NCBI GenBank assembly: GCA_035693105.1
Contig: DASSHC010000035.1
Span: 1 to 8,254, forward strand
DNA length: 8,254 bases
DNA from: DASSHC01 sp035693105
GTDB taxonomy: Bacteria; Chloroflexota; Chloroflexia; Thermomicrobiales; Thermomicrobiaceae
Direction: 5' to 3'
The notes under the pieces are model-generated. The model was not told where the DNA came from. It was given only the letters and a program-made list of their open reading frames with translations, and made no database searches. Position 1 is the first letter of the stretch. Each line of letters begins with the position of its first letter. This document shows positions 1 through 5,356 of this stretch, piece by piece. Made by a program: the position numbers and the translations under genes.

Positions 1-211
1 CATGCCGGTGCTCGATGGTGTGACCGCGACCGCGCTGCTCAAACGCGACCCGCGCACCGCGCACATCCCGGTCATCGCCATGTCGGCGGGGCGCAATCTG
101 CGGCGGCAGTCGGGCGGGCTCTCGGCCGACGGCCTGCTGGCCAAGCCCTTCGACCTCGACGAGCTGCTGGCCCACGTCGGACTCTACAACCGTCAGGAAT
201 TGCCGGGCTAG
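1..211 (+). CDS. Response-regulator receiver domain, C-terminal part (partial at the window edge)
   Basis: The frame is open from the window edge to the TAG at 209-211. It encodes the last 69 or so residues of a CheY-like receiver domain. The visible MPVLDG follows the phosphoacceptor Asp of the usual DxxMPxxDG loop; that Asp lies just outside the window. VIAMSAG contains the conserved Ser/Thr of beta-strand 4, and LLAKPFDLDELL contains the conserved Lys-Pro of the beta5-alpha5 loop. The protein ends about 15 residues after that Lys, so no output domain follows. It is therefore either a single-domain CheY/Spo0F-type regulator or the C-terminal receiver of a hybrid histidine kinase; the missing N-terminus would decide. 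The stretch between AMSAG and ADGLLAKPF is slightly long and basic (RNLRRQSGG). The family call is firm; partner and output are unknown. Confidence 0.9.
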   Translation, partial: MPVLDGVTATALLKRDPRTAHIPVIAMSAGRNLRRQSGGLSADGLLAKPFDLDELLAHVGLYNRQELPG

Positions 212-232
212 CGCGACGCGCGCAAAGGGTGA

Positions 233-260
233 GCGGTCGGGCGGACCCCCGTGCCCACCT
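233..260 (-). repeat. Decayed copy of the GGGCAGAC hairpin repeat (minus orientation)
   Basis: By eye, about 18 of 28 positions match the copy at 5357-5384. The core GACCCCCGTG (244-253) is identical, but the right arm of the stem has drifted, leaving two mismatched pairs in the 8-bp stem. Its position relative to the TGTCCCCGTGGCC block and the good copy at 344-372 mirrors the intact pair at 5357-5488. That positional match is the main reason to accept it. Confidence 0.4.
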
Positions 261-343
261 CTGCCCGCGTGGCCGGCCACATGGTCCGTCGTCCGCCACT
301 CACCGGTGCCTGTGTCCCCGTGGCCGTTGCCCCGTCGGGGCGA

Positions 344-372
344 GGGCGGCCACGGGGGGCCGCCCCTACCGG
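344..372 (+). repeat. Dispersed hairpin repeat, copy 1
   Basis: The stem arms are GGGCGGCC (344-351) and GGCCGCCC (358-365), an 8-bp perfect stem. The loop is ACGGGG and the tail is CTACCGG. It matches the copy at 5461-5489 at 23 of 29 positions, and four of the six differences are paired changes that keep the stem. It faces copy 2 (393-420) with the CTACC tails pointing at each other across about 20 bp. Confidence 0.75.
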
Positions 373-392
373 GGGTACGCGGCCTCGTTTCC

Positions 393-420
393 CGGTAGGG
401 GCAGGCCCCCGTGCCTGCCC
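393..420 (-). repeat. Dispersed hairpin repeat, copy 2
   Basis: Read on the minus strand, the stem arms are GGGCAGGC and GCCTGCCC around the loop ACGGGG, followed by CTACCGG. The loop and tail are identical to copy 1, while the stem has a third base-pair combination (A-T and G-C at the two variable pairs). It is inverted relative to copy 1. Confidence 0.75.
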
Positions 421-467
421 TCGTCGCCCAATGGCGCCGCGTGGGGGCCACGGGGGCGGCTCCGTCC

Positions 468-488
468 GCCGCGGGGGGCCGCCCTGAC
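468..488 (+). repeat. Decayed 3' half of the hairpin repeat
   Basis: The block GGGGGGCCGCCCTGACC resembles the loop, right arm and tail of copy 1 (GGGGGGCCGCCCCTACC). The left arm is degraded, although a nearby GGCGG / CCGCC pair can still form a hairpin. This is a weak call made by similarity to one neighbour. Confidence 0.3.
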
Positions 489-511
489 CGCGGGCAATCC
501 GGGTGCGATGT

Positions 512-533
512 GCGCTAGCCTCAACGCTAGCGC
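512..533. terminator. Short perfect hairpin overlapping the DUF1232 stop codon
   Basis: GCGCTAGC (512-519) and its exact complement GCTAGCGC (526-533) are separated by 6 nt. On the minus strand the hairpin overlaps the stop codon (529-527), where a transcript end is expected. There is no T-run after it, so it may act as an mRNA-end stabiliser or a weak terminator rather than a classical intrinsic terminator. Confidence 0.35.
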
Positions 534-898
534 AGCCCCACGAGCCACCACACGGCCACCAGCGCCGCCACCAGCCAGAGCGCGACGATGACGGCAGCGG
601 CGGCCCGGCAGCCTTGCCGTCCCTCGCCGCGCGCCGCTTGCCGGTGCTCCTCCAGCACCTCGGGCGGGATCAGGCGCAGCAGCAGCGCGATGCCGAGCGG
701 CACCAGCACCAGATCGTCCAGGTAGCCCAGGACCGGGATGAAATCCGGGATCAGATCGAGCGGGCTGAGGGCGTAGCCGACCACCAGCAGCGCCAGCAGG
801 CGCGCGTACCAGGGAACGCGCGGGTCGCGGGCGGCCAGCACCAGAGCGTGCAGTTCGGTTTTCAGCCGGCGTGCCCGGGACCGCCACCGCTCCAGCAT
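527..898 (-). CDS. DUF1232 (YkvA-like) small membrane protein
   Basis: The 123-residue protein carries the DUF1232 signature at about residues 25-70. This comprises an amphipathic start (RDPRVPWYARLLALLVVGY), then ALSPLDLIPDFIP and LGYLDDLVLVPLGI, with the diagnostic SPxDLIPDFIP and DD. A basic N-terminal stretch (about 1-12) precedes it, and a second hydrophobic helix lies near the C-terminus (about 99-120). Family members are small bacterial membrane proteins of no agreed biochemical function. The ATG at 898-896 lies only 5 bp after the stop of the AI-2E transporter gene, with no strong ribosome site of its own. Translation is therefore probably coupled to the upstream gene. The family call is firm; the function is open. 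Confidence 0.88.
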   Translation of the reverse strand: MLERWRSRARRLKTELHALVLAARDPRVPWYARLLALLVVGYALSPLDLIPDFIPVLGYLDDLVLVPLGIALLLRLIPPEVLEEHRQAARGEGRQGCRAAAAVIVALWLVAALVAVWWLVGLR

Positions 899-903
899 CG
901 GAC

Positions 904-2340
904 TCAGGCCGAGTTGCCGTCGCCTTCGAAGCGCGGCACCAGCGCGGGCTTCGGCGTGGGAGCGGGCTCGCCGGCCGGCACGCGCTCGGAGGCTTGCTGC
1001 TCCAGCGCCAGCGCGCTCTCGTCCACCGGGCTGACGCGCGTCACCACCTCGATACCGGCGGCCGTGGCGATGCTGGCGGCGACGCGGTCGGGAGTCACCA
1101 CCTGCAAGCGGATGTCGTGGTTGATGGCGCGCGCGGCCAGCAGTTGGGCCGTCTCCAGATCATCCCAGTCGCAGGCGCCGCTGGCGATCAACAGCACCAG
1201 GTGCTGGTCGGCGTGGAGCGGCAACTCGTCGAGGAAGCGGCGCAGCGCGTCGCGCTCGCGCAGCAGTACCACCCGGCGCGGGGGCGGGTTGCGCACCACC
1301 TGGATGATCGCCTCGCCGGCGATCTTGAGCGCGGCCAGGATCGGCACCGCCACCAGCAGCCCGAGCATGCCGCCCAGCGAGGCGCCGGCCATCACGCCGA
1401 AGATCACCAGCACCGGGTGGACGCGCACGATGCGCCCGACCAGCTGCGGGATCACCACATGGTCTTCCAGCATGCGCAGCACGAAGTAGCTAATCGCCAC
1501 CGCCAGCGCCACGTGCCCGGGGCTCCAGCCGAAGGCGGTCGACTCGCTGGAGATCGCCACCAGCACCGCCACCAGGCCGGCCACCCAGGGGCCGATGATC
1601 GGCACCAGCTCCAGCAGGCCGGAGGCGAGCGCCACCACCAGCGCGTACTGCACCCCCAGCACGGTCAACACCAGGAAGGTCGCCACGCTCATGATCGCGA
1701 AGAGGATGAGCTGGGCGCGGATGTAGTTGCCGAAGGTCTCGTTGACCTGGCTCACGATCTGGTCGAGCGGATCGCGGTAGCGCCCGGGCGCCAGCGAGCG
1801 CAGGCGACGCAGCATGCTGTCGCCCTGCAGCAGGAAGTAGAAGGTCGCCAGCAGGAAGACGGCCACGCGCACTAGCAGCTCGGCGGTCTGCAAGACGAGC
1901 GGCACCGCCTCCTTGCTGAAGCGCGCGGCGAACTCGCCGGCCAGGTCGTCGATGCGCGTCTCGATCTGGCTGGTGTCGATGACGAAGCCGCCGATGTGGA
2001 TCTGGGGCTGGCGCACCAGCTCGTCCTGGGCGTTCTCGATCAACTGCGGCAGGGAGTGGATCAGCGAGCGGATCTGCTCCATCACCGTGGGCACGATCTG
2101 GAAGCCGAGCAGGATCAGGAAGCCGATGACGAAGACGTAGAGGATGGCGATGACCACCACGCGCGGCAGGCGCAGCCCGCGCTCCAGCCGCACCACCAGC
2201 GGGTGGAGGAGGTAGGCGGTGATCGCGGCCCAGATGAAGGGGGTCAGCACGCCGGCCAGGCGCAGCGCCAGCAGGCTGATGCCCACGATGGCCAGCCCCA
2301 CGATCACGGGCAATAGGCGCGTCTCGCGCAGCCGTTCCAC
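904..2340 (-). CDS. AI-2E family transporter (PerM/TqsA-like) with an extra C-terminal soluble domain
   Basis: The protein has 478 residues from the GTG at 2340-2338. Residues 8-350 match the AI-2E/UPF0118 permease fold: hydrophobic segments at about 8-28, 30-50 and 58-84, then a soluble middle region (about 85-150). More helices follow at about 152-172 and 205-350. Family motifs are NYIRAQL (205-211), LLELVPIIGPWVAG (242-255) and LEDHVVIPQLVGRIVRVHP (291-309). Members export small molecules or take part in ion and osmotic homeostasis; the substrate here is unknown. Residues about 355-440 form an added soluble domain with alternating strands and helices (LVLLIAS, IRLQVVTPD, AAGIEVVTRV), then a Pro/Ala-rich tail. 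The frame is open much further upstream, but that part is unlike any permease and no ATG or GTG occurs before 2340. A G-rich ribosome site (2352-2361) precedes the start by 11 nt. It is the first gene of an operon with the DUF1232 gene. Confidence 0.88.
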   Translation of the reverse strand: MERLRETRLLPVIVGLAIVGISLLALRLAGVLTPFIWAAITAYLLHPLVVRLERGLRLPRVVVIAILYVFVIGFLILLGFQIVPTVMEQIRSLIHSLPQLIENAQDELVRQPQIHIGGFVIDTSQIETRIDDLAGEFAARFSKEAVPLVLQTAELLVRVAVFLLATFYFLLQGDSMLRRLRSLAPGRYRDPLDQIVSQVNETFGNYIRAQLILFAIMSVATFLVLTVLGVQYALVVALASGLLELVPIIGPWVAGLVAVLVAISSESTAFGWSPGHVALAVAISYFVLRMLEDHVVIPQLVGRIVRVHPVLVIFGVMAGASLGGMLGLLVAVPILAALKIAGEAIIQVVRNPPPRRVVLLRERDALRRFLDELPLHADQHLVLLIASGACDWDDLETAQLLAARAINHDIRLQVVTPDRVAASIATAAGIEVVTRVSPVDESALALEQQASERVPAGEPAPTPKPALVPRFEGDGNSA

Positions 2341-2351
2341 GGGCGACCGGT

Positions 2352-2384
2352 CCCCCTCCCCGAGGTCTTGATGCCGGAATTGTA
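2352..2384 (-). promoter_or_regulatory. Probable promoter -10 and ribosome site for the AI-2E operon
   Basis: On the minus strand, TGTTACAAT reads as an extended -10 (TG, one base, TACAAT; hexamer at 2384-2379). No good -35 hexamer is seen 17 bp upstream, which fits an extended -10 promoter. Transcription would begin near 2372, giving a leader of about 30 nt. The leader contains a purine-rich GGGGAGGGGG (2361-2352) before the GTG start. This placement also argues against any start codon upstream of 2372. Confidence 0.45.
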
Positions 2385-2407
2385 ACAGAAACCCGCCCGT
2401 GGACTGC

Positions 2408-2436
2408 TTGACAAACCCGAACGAACGTTCTATCCT
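2408..2436 (+). promoter_or_regulatory. Near-consensus sigma-70 promoter for the 59-residue membrane protein
   Basis: The -35 is TTGACA (2408-2413, perfect), the spacer is exactly 17 bp, and the -10 is TATCCT (2431-2436, four of six). Transcription would start at about 2442-2444, giving a leader of nearly 50 nt to the ATG at 2490. It is the strongest promoter match in the window and carries an operator-like palindrome in its spacer. Confidence 0.7.
2418..2431. promoter_or_regulatory. LexA (SOS) box candidate in the promoter spacer
   Basis: CGAACGAACGTTCT matches 13 of 14 positions of the Gram-positive LexA/DinR operator consensus CGAACRNRYGTTYC. The core GAAC-N4-GTTC (2419-2430) is exact. 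It sits between the -35 and -10 hexamers of a strong promoter, a classic repressor position. That the organism's LexA uses this motif is inferred; the motif and its position are seen directly. Confidence 0.6.
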
Positions 2437-2437
2437 G

Positions 2438-2447
2438 TGTACGTACA
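2438..2447. promoter_or_regulatory. Perfect 10-bp palindrome at the predicted transcription start
   Basis: TGTACGTACA is its own reverse complement and lies just downstream of the -10, over the predicted start point. It is followed by two direct copies of ATGTTCG (2449-2455 and 2462-2468, 13 bp apart). It could be a second operator or chance; no known regulator is assigned. Confidence 0.3.
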
Positions 2448-2489
2448 AATGTTCGGCACGGATGTTCGAGGTTGGCGAGGAGGATGACG

Positions 2490-2669
2490 ATGGCGAGCGA
2501 GATGCTGACGGCGGCGGGCGTCGGTGTGGTGGTGCTGTTGCTGGTGGCGGCGCTGGCGCTGGGGTTGAATCAGCCGCTGGGCGGGGCGCTGGGGCAGGCG
2601 TTGCCGCTGGTGCTTGCGCTGGCAGCGGTGGCCGGCGTGCTGGTCGGTCTGGAGCGCCGCCTCGCCTGA
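2490..2669 (+). CDS. Small two-helix membrane protein, possibly SOS-regulated, function unknown
   Basis: The start is the ATG at 2490-2492, six nt after a strong ribosome site GAGGAGG (2477-2483). The ATG at 2484 is too close to that site, and a TTG at 2472 would place the site inside the gene. The product has 59 residues. A short polar N-terminus (MASEM) leads into a first hydrophobic helix (about 8-26). A turn with Asn-Gln-Pro-Leu-Gly-Gly (27-32) follows, then a second helix (about 36-53) and a short basic end (GLERRLA). I do not recognise a family. A strong promoter with a LexA-box match lies immediately upstream. SOS-induced small membrane proteins are known elsewhere (YneA, SidA, DidA and TisB act on division or membrane potential), but there is no sequence basis for equating it with any of them. 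The gene stands alone; its 3' side faces hairpins at 2726-2746 and 2785-2813. Confidence 0.65.
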   Translation: MASEMLTAAGVGVVVLLLVAALALGLNQPLGGALGQALPLVLALAAVAGVLVGLERRLA

Positions 2670-2784
2670 GTCGTGAGCCATGCCGGCACGTCGTGATCGA
2701 GACCGAGAACGGTGACAAAATGACCCGGCGGCCCCTCCCTCCGCCGCCGATTTGACCCCCCAAATCCCCCCTATTCCCTCTTCC

Positions 2785-2821
2785 GGCGCCCGGCCTGTCC
2801 CCGGCCGGGCGCCGCCCCTTT
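2785..2821 (+). terminator. Strong GC hairpin, possible terminator for the small membrane protein gene
   Basis: GGCGCCCGGCC (2785-2795) and GGCCGGGCGCC (2803-2813) form a perfect 11-bp stem with a 7-nt loop. Only a short CCCCTTT follows on the plus strand, so termination strength is uncertain. It lies about 115 bp after the stop codon at 2669. Confidence 0.4.
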
Positions 2822-2907
2822 GCACGGTGGCCGGTCGTTTCCTCGGGACCTGCACGTCGCCGCTGGATCGTGCGGGGTTGACAGTGACAGGGGCGGGCGA
2901 CCCCGTT

Positions 2908-2983
2908 TGGCCGCTGGCGCGGCAGCGCGCGGGAATGTGGAGTCCGCCGAATTCAACTGGCCGTTGCCGCGGCACCGCACGGG
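2908..2983 (+). repeat. 26-bp imperfect direct repeat, 50-bp period
   Basis: The blocks at 2908-2933 and 2958-2983 agree at 22 of 26 positions. Both begin TGGCCG and end CGGG around a shared CGCGGCA core. The second block runs into the left arm of the large inverted repeat at 2976. Confidence 0.5.
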
Positions 2984-3097
2984 GCTAAAGCCGCCGTGCT
3001 AGGAAGCGAAGCCTGCTCAAGCAGGCTGAGTTTTCATCTTCAGCCTGCTTGAGCAGGCTTTCGTAGAGAACTAGCGCGGCGGCTTTAGCCCCGCGCG
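2976..3097. repeat. Large nested inverted repeat (MITE-like or dispersed hairpin element)
   Basis: The outer arms (2976-3002 and 3071-3097) are complementary at 25 of 27 positions and carry GGGGCTAAAGCC. The inner arms (about 3007-3029 and 3039-3063) are almost perfectly complementary and carry AGCCTGCTCAAGCAGGCT. Each inner arm is itself a small palindrome (GCCTGC / GCAGGC). The loop is about 10 nt (TTTTCATCTT). The whole 122-bp unit could fold as one long hairpin or several branches. It sits between two convergent 3' ends, so it could serve as a bidirectional transcript end. No transposase gene or clear target duplication is seen. Confidence 0.75.
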
Positions 3098-3143
3098 TCC
3101 GGCGGCACACACGCTTGGGGACACACTGCGTCGCCGCGCCGTG

Positions 3144-4547
3144 CTACGACAGCCGCCGCCGCGAGCGCGGCAGGATGTACTGGCGCGAGAAGAGGTTGAT
3201 CGAGCCGAGCACGCGCGGCTCGTGCAGCGCGCCACTGGCGAGCACGCCGGCCAGCGAGATCAGGAAGGCGACCAGGAAGAGGAACTGGAAGCCGAAGCGG
3301 TCGACCAGGCTGCCGCCGAGCACCGGGATGAAGGAGACCACGCCCAGAATCGTGTTGATCAGCCCGACGTAGGCCGCGCGTTCCTGGTCGGGCGCGACGT
3401 CGAGGATGTAGGTGATGTTGGCCAGGTTCTGGCCGCTGATGGCGATGCCGTAGAGGACGAAGACCAGCCCGAAGCTGGAGTAGATCAACGCCTGCGGGTT
3501 CGAGAGGTGCGATTGTAGCGGCCCCCAGCGCAGCAGCGGCGGCAGCACCAGCGCCGTGATCGGGATCGTCAGGCGCAAGAGCGCGGAGAGCTGCAGCACC
3601 AGGCGGTTGCCGCGGCGGTCGGCTAAAGGACTCCAGATCAGGTTGGAGCCGAAGCGGGCGATCGCCATGGCCGAGATGTAGACGCCGATGATGCTGTCGG
3701 GCGCGTTGAGCTGGCGCTGGGCGTAGACGACGAAGAAGGGGTCGGCGATGGCGGCCAGCGAGAGGAAGCAGCGGAAGAAGAGGAAGCGGCGGAAGTTGTC
3801 GTCGGCCAGGACGCTGGGGATCTCCATTAGTTGGCCGCCGACGCTCGTCCGCGGAGCCGGGGCGGCCTCCGGTTCGACCATCAGCGCGGCGGCGTAGGCG
3901 CCCAGCGCCAGGCAGAAGAAGGCGGCGAAGAACAGCAGCCCGAAGTTGGCCGGGAAATGCCCTGAATCGGCCAAAATGCGCTGGATGATGAAGCCGGCGA
4001 TGAAGCCGAAGACGCCGCCCCAGAAGCTGCGCTGGCCGTAGAAGAAGCCGCGCCGTCGCGGCGGGATGGCGCGGGCGGTGACGTCGACCATCGGCACGTT
4101 GGCGAAGCCGGCCGCCAGGTTGTAGACGGTGTAGGCGGCGAAGAAGATCAGCAGGATGGTCGAGGGGGAGCGGTCGCCGGCGTTGAAGCCGAGCACGCCG
4201 AGCACGGCGACCGAGAGGGCGCGGATGACGCTGGCGACGACGACGAAGGGCAGCTCGCGCCGCCGCCCCTGGACCACGGTGGCCGCCAGGAGCTGCGGTA
4301 GGAACCAGACGCCGCTGGCGATGGCCGGCACCAGGCCGACCAGCAGGTTCGAGCTGCTGATCTGGCTGACGAAGAGCGCGAGGACGATGGTGGGGTGGAG
4401 GAAGGTGTCGCCGAGCATGAGGAGGGCGCCGTTGGCGATGCCGGCCACGGTGTTGCGCTGGTAGGCGTGCCGCTCGTCGCTGGTGAACCGGATCTCGGAG
4501 CCCCGCCGCCCACCCCCGCGCACGCTACCCACCCATCTCCTGCCCAC
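3144..4547 (-). CDS. Major facilitator superfamily (MFS) transporter
   Basis: The 467-residue protein has about 12 hydrophobic segments in two halves, split by a polar linker at about 225-250 (MVEPEAAPAPRTSVGG). This is the size and architecture of an MFS permease. The second half has a motif-A-like loop, SPLADRRGNRLVLQL (306-320), in the usual place between helices 8 and 9. The first-half equivalent is weak (VVQGRRRELPF, 91-101). IPPRRRGFFYGQRS (161-174) is a basic cytoplasmic loop. The substrate cannot be told from sequence. The start is uncertain. GTG at 4547 has GAGGG five nt upstream; GTG at 4532 has AGGAG four nt upstream. No in-frame ATG exists before residue 44, and the conserved part begins near residue 20. 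It has its own promoter, so it is not obligatorily in an operon with the nuclease-like gene upstream. Confidence 0.87.
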   Translation of the reverse strand: MGRRWVGSVRGGGRRGSEIRFTSDERHAYQRNTVAGIANGALLMLGDTFLHPTIVLALFVSQISSSNLLVGLVPAIASGVWFLPQLLAATVVQGRRRELPFVVVASVIRALSVAVLGVLGFNAGDRSPSTILLIFFAAYTVYNLAAGFANVPMVDVTARAIPPRRRGFFYGQRSFWGGVFGFIAGFIIQRILADSGHFPANFGLLFFAAFFCLALGAYAAALMVEPEAAPAPRTSVGGQLMEIPSVLADDNFRRFLFFRCFLSLAAIADPFFVVYAQRQLNAPDSIIGVYISAMAIARFGSNLIWSPLADRRGNRLVLQLSALLRLTIPITALVLPPLLRWGPLQSHLSNPQALIYSSFGLVFVLYGIAISGQNLANITYILDVAPDQERAAYVGLINTILGVVSFIPVLGGSLVDRFGFQFLFLVAFLISLAGVLASGALHEPRVLGSINLFSRQYILPRSRRRLS

Positions 4548-4730
4548 GCCCGCCCTCGCCGATTACTGGCGAATTGTGTCGAGCGCAGGCTCCCCACCGA
4601 GAAGCGCAGTCAGTATAGAAGGGGTAGGTGGGGGCGTCAAAAGCGGTAGCTGGGAACGATCGCCCTGGTGGATGCTACCGAATCGACCGAGGCTGTCTGT
4701 TATGCCCTCTGATCGAGGCAACTCGCGTCG
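4548..4730. other. Spacer between the GIY-YIG gene and the MFS gene
   Basis: This stretch carries the MFS promoter (4612-4640) and nothing else recognisable. No clear intrinsic terminator for the gene ending at 4731 is visible. Confidence 0.5.
4612..4640 (-). promoter_or_regulatory. Promoter of the MFS transporter gene
   Basis: On the minus strand the -35 is TTGACG (4640-4635, five of six), the spacer is exactly 17 bp, and the -10 is TATACT (4617-4612, five of six). Transcription would start near 4605, giving a leader of about 58 nt to the GTG at 4547. Confidence 0.65.
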
Positions 4731-5156
4731 TCAGCGATTCAGCTCCGGCGCGCCGGATTCGCGCTCGATAACCTCCGCTGCTCGCTCGACGAGCCGTCGC
4801 CGCGCCTTCTGCGTGAGGCCGAGCGAGGGCAGAGGCTCCTCTCCGATCTTGGCCTGAGCCTCGGTAATGATCTCAACTCGTACCGTGCCGCCCTGTCGCA
4901 GCGTGTCGCTCAAAATGGAGTTCATGCGCAGGTTGGTTGCCTGGCTCGGTCCAGGAGTCTGATAGTTTTGAAATCGGGGTTGAAAACGAGCGGCTTCGCC
5001 GACACACACGCCGGTGCGATTCCCAGCGGCGTCGAGCAGCGTCAACCGATAGACGCCGGCGACGTTCGGCACTTTGGGGAAGGCCAGTTTCCCTTCGACG
5101 AGCTTCAATTGCCCAACAGGTTGCCACGACCACGTAACCGTAACTGATTGGGCCAT
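4731..5156 (-). CDS. GIY-YIG nuclease-like protein
   Basis: The 141-residue protein (ATG at 5156-5154; an adjacent GTG at 5159 is an alternative) follows the GIY-YIG domain from about residue 30 to its end. GVY (34-36) is the first motif and CVG (51-53) takes the place of YIG. R61 matches the catalytic Arg of helix 1, with FQNYQTPGP next to it. E124 (RRLVERAAEVIE) matches the metal-binding Glu, and N140 (PELNR) the conserved C-terminal Asn. Residues 1-29 are a short beta-rich lead (VTVTWSWQPVGQLKL). Family members cut or nick DNA using the two Tyr, Arg, Glu and a metal ion. Here the second Tyr is Cys51, so activity is uncertain. No DNA-binding domain is attached. Its ATG overlaps the TGA of an upstream frame (TGATG), suggesting it was the second gene of a coupled pair. 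Confidence 0.72.
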   Translation of the reverse strand: MAQSVTVTWSWQPVGQLKLVEGKLAFPKVPNVAGVYRLTLLDAAGNRTGVCVGEAARFQPRFQNYQTPGPSQATNLRMNSILSDTLRQGGTVRVEIITEAQAKIGEEPLPSLGLTQKARRRLVERAAEVIERESGAPELNR

Positions 5157-5356
5157 CACACTTCTCGCCTTCGCAATTCAAATGGCCGGATCAATTCCTT
5201 GGCCCGCGCGACGATTCTCATCGGCACGAGCCAGTGGTCTTTGAAAGTGTCGCAGATCGAGTTCAATCGCGGCCTGCCGCTGGAGTTCGGCGATCTGGTC
5301 GTGCTGGGGATATAGGCGGCGATCGCACACCGCTCGCGACGTGCCGTTCCCTGTCG
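5156..5356 (-). pseudogene. Possible 3' remnant of a gene cut off by a repeat element
   Basis: On the minus strand a frame runs from the edge of the repeat at 5357 down to a TGA at 5158-5156. Its last residues read RIVARAKELIRPFELRRREV. By my count about three quarters of its codons end in G or C, as in the real genes here. Its stop overlaps the ATG of the GIY-YIG gene (TGATG), a typical coupling arrangement. No proper start lies between 5356 and the stop, and upstream the frame runs into repeat sequence. I do not recognise the family. A plus-strand frame over the same bases also has high G/C at third positions, so the strand is not certain. Confidence 0.3.

Larger units (their letters stand above)
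212..526. other. Gene-free, G/C-rich spacer filled with inverted repeats
   Basis: I see no credible gene between the receiver domain stop and the 3' end of the DUF1232 gene. The open frames here are compositional artefacts of runs of G and C. The stretch holds a short hairpin just after the receiver stop (GCGCG, ACG, CGCGC at 211-223, no T-run). It also holds two good and two decayed copies of a dispersed hairpin repeat, described separately, and several CCCCGTGGCC / GGCCACGGGG blocks that can pair with each other. It looks like a landing site for repeat elements between a plus-strand and a minus-strand gene end. Confidence 0.7.
2670..3143. other. Gene-free stretch between convergent genes, rich in repeats
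   Basis: No credible gene lies between the small membrane protein and the 3' end of the MFS gene. It contains a minor hairpin (CGGCGG 2726-2731 with CCGCCG 2741-2746), a strong GC hairpin at 2785-2813, a 26-bp imperfect direct repeat at 2908-2983 and a large nested inverted repeat at 2976-3097. The open frames called on both strands here have no recognisable protein character. Confidence 0.65.

Noticed and set aside
212..526. CRISPR array
   Set aside because: The repeats are inverted, unevenly spaced and self-palindromic, with no regular spacer units and no cas genes nearby.
366..887. Minus-strand 173-residue frame overlapping DUF1232
   Set aside because: It overlaps the well-supported DUF1232 gene in another frame, extends into the repeat spacer and shows no domain.
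871..1875. Plus-strand 334-residue frame rich in His, Gln and Arg
   Set aside because: It is antisense to the transporter gene, and the composition is typical of frames opposite hydrophobic genes.
2341..2763. N-terminal extension of the AI-2E frame (about 140 residues)
   Set aside because: It is Pro/Ala/Arg-rich and lies antisense to the small membrane protein. It has no ATG or GTG start after residue 1 until 2340, and it crosses the probable promoter. The gene is taken to start at 2340.
2976..3097. Insertion sequence
   Set aside because: It has only 122 bp, no transposase frame and no clear target duplication. At most it is a non-autonomous element.
5160..5290. Plus-strand frame ending in FNRGLPLEFGDLVVLGI
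   Set aside because: It looks protein-like and has high G/C at third positions, but it has no start or ribosome site and runs into the opposite-strand nuclease gene. The minus-strand frame with the TGATG overlap is preferred, without certainty.
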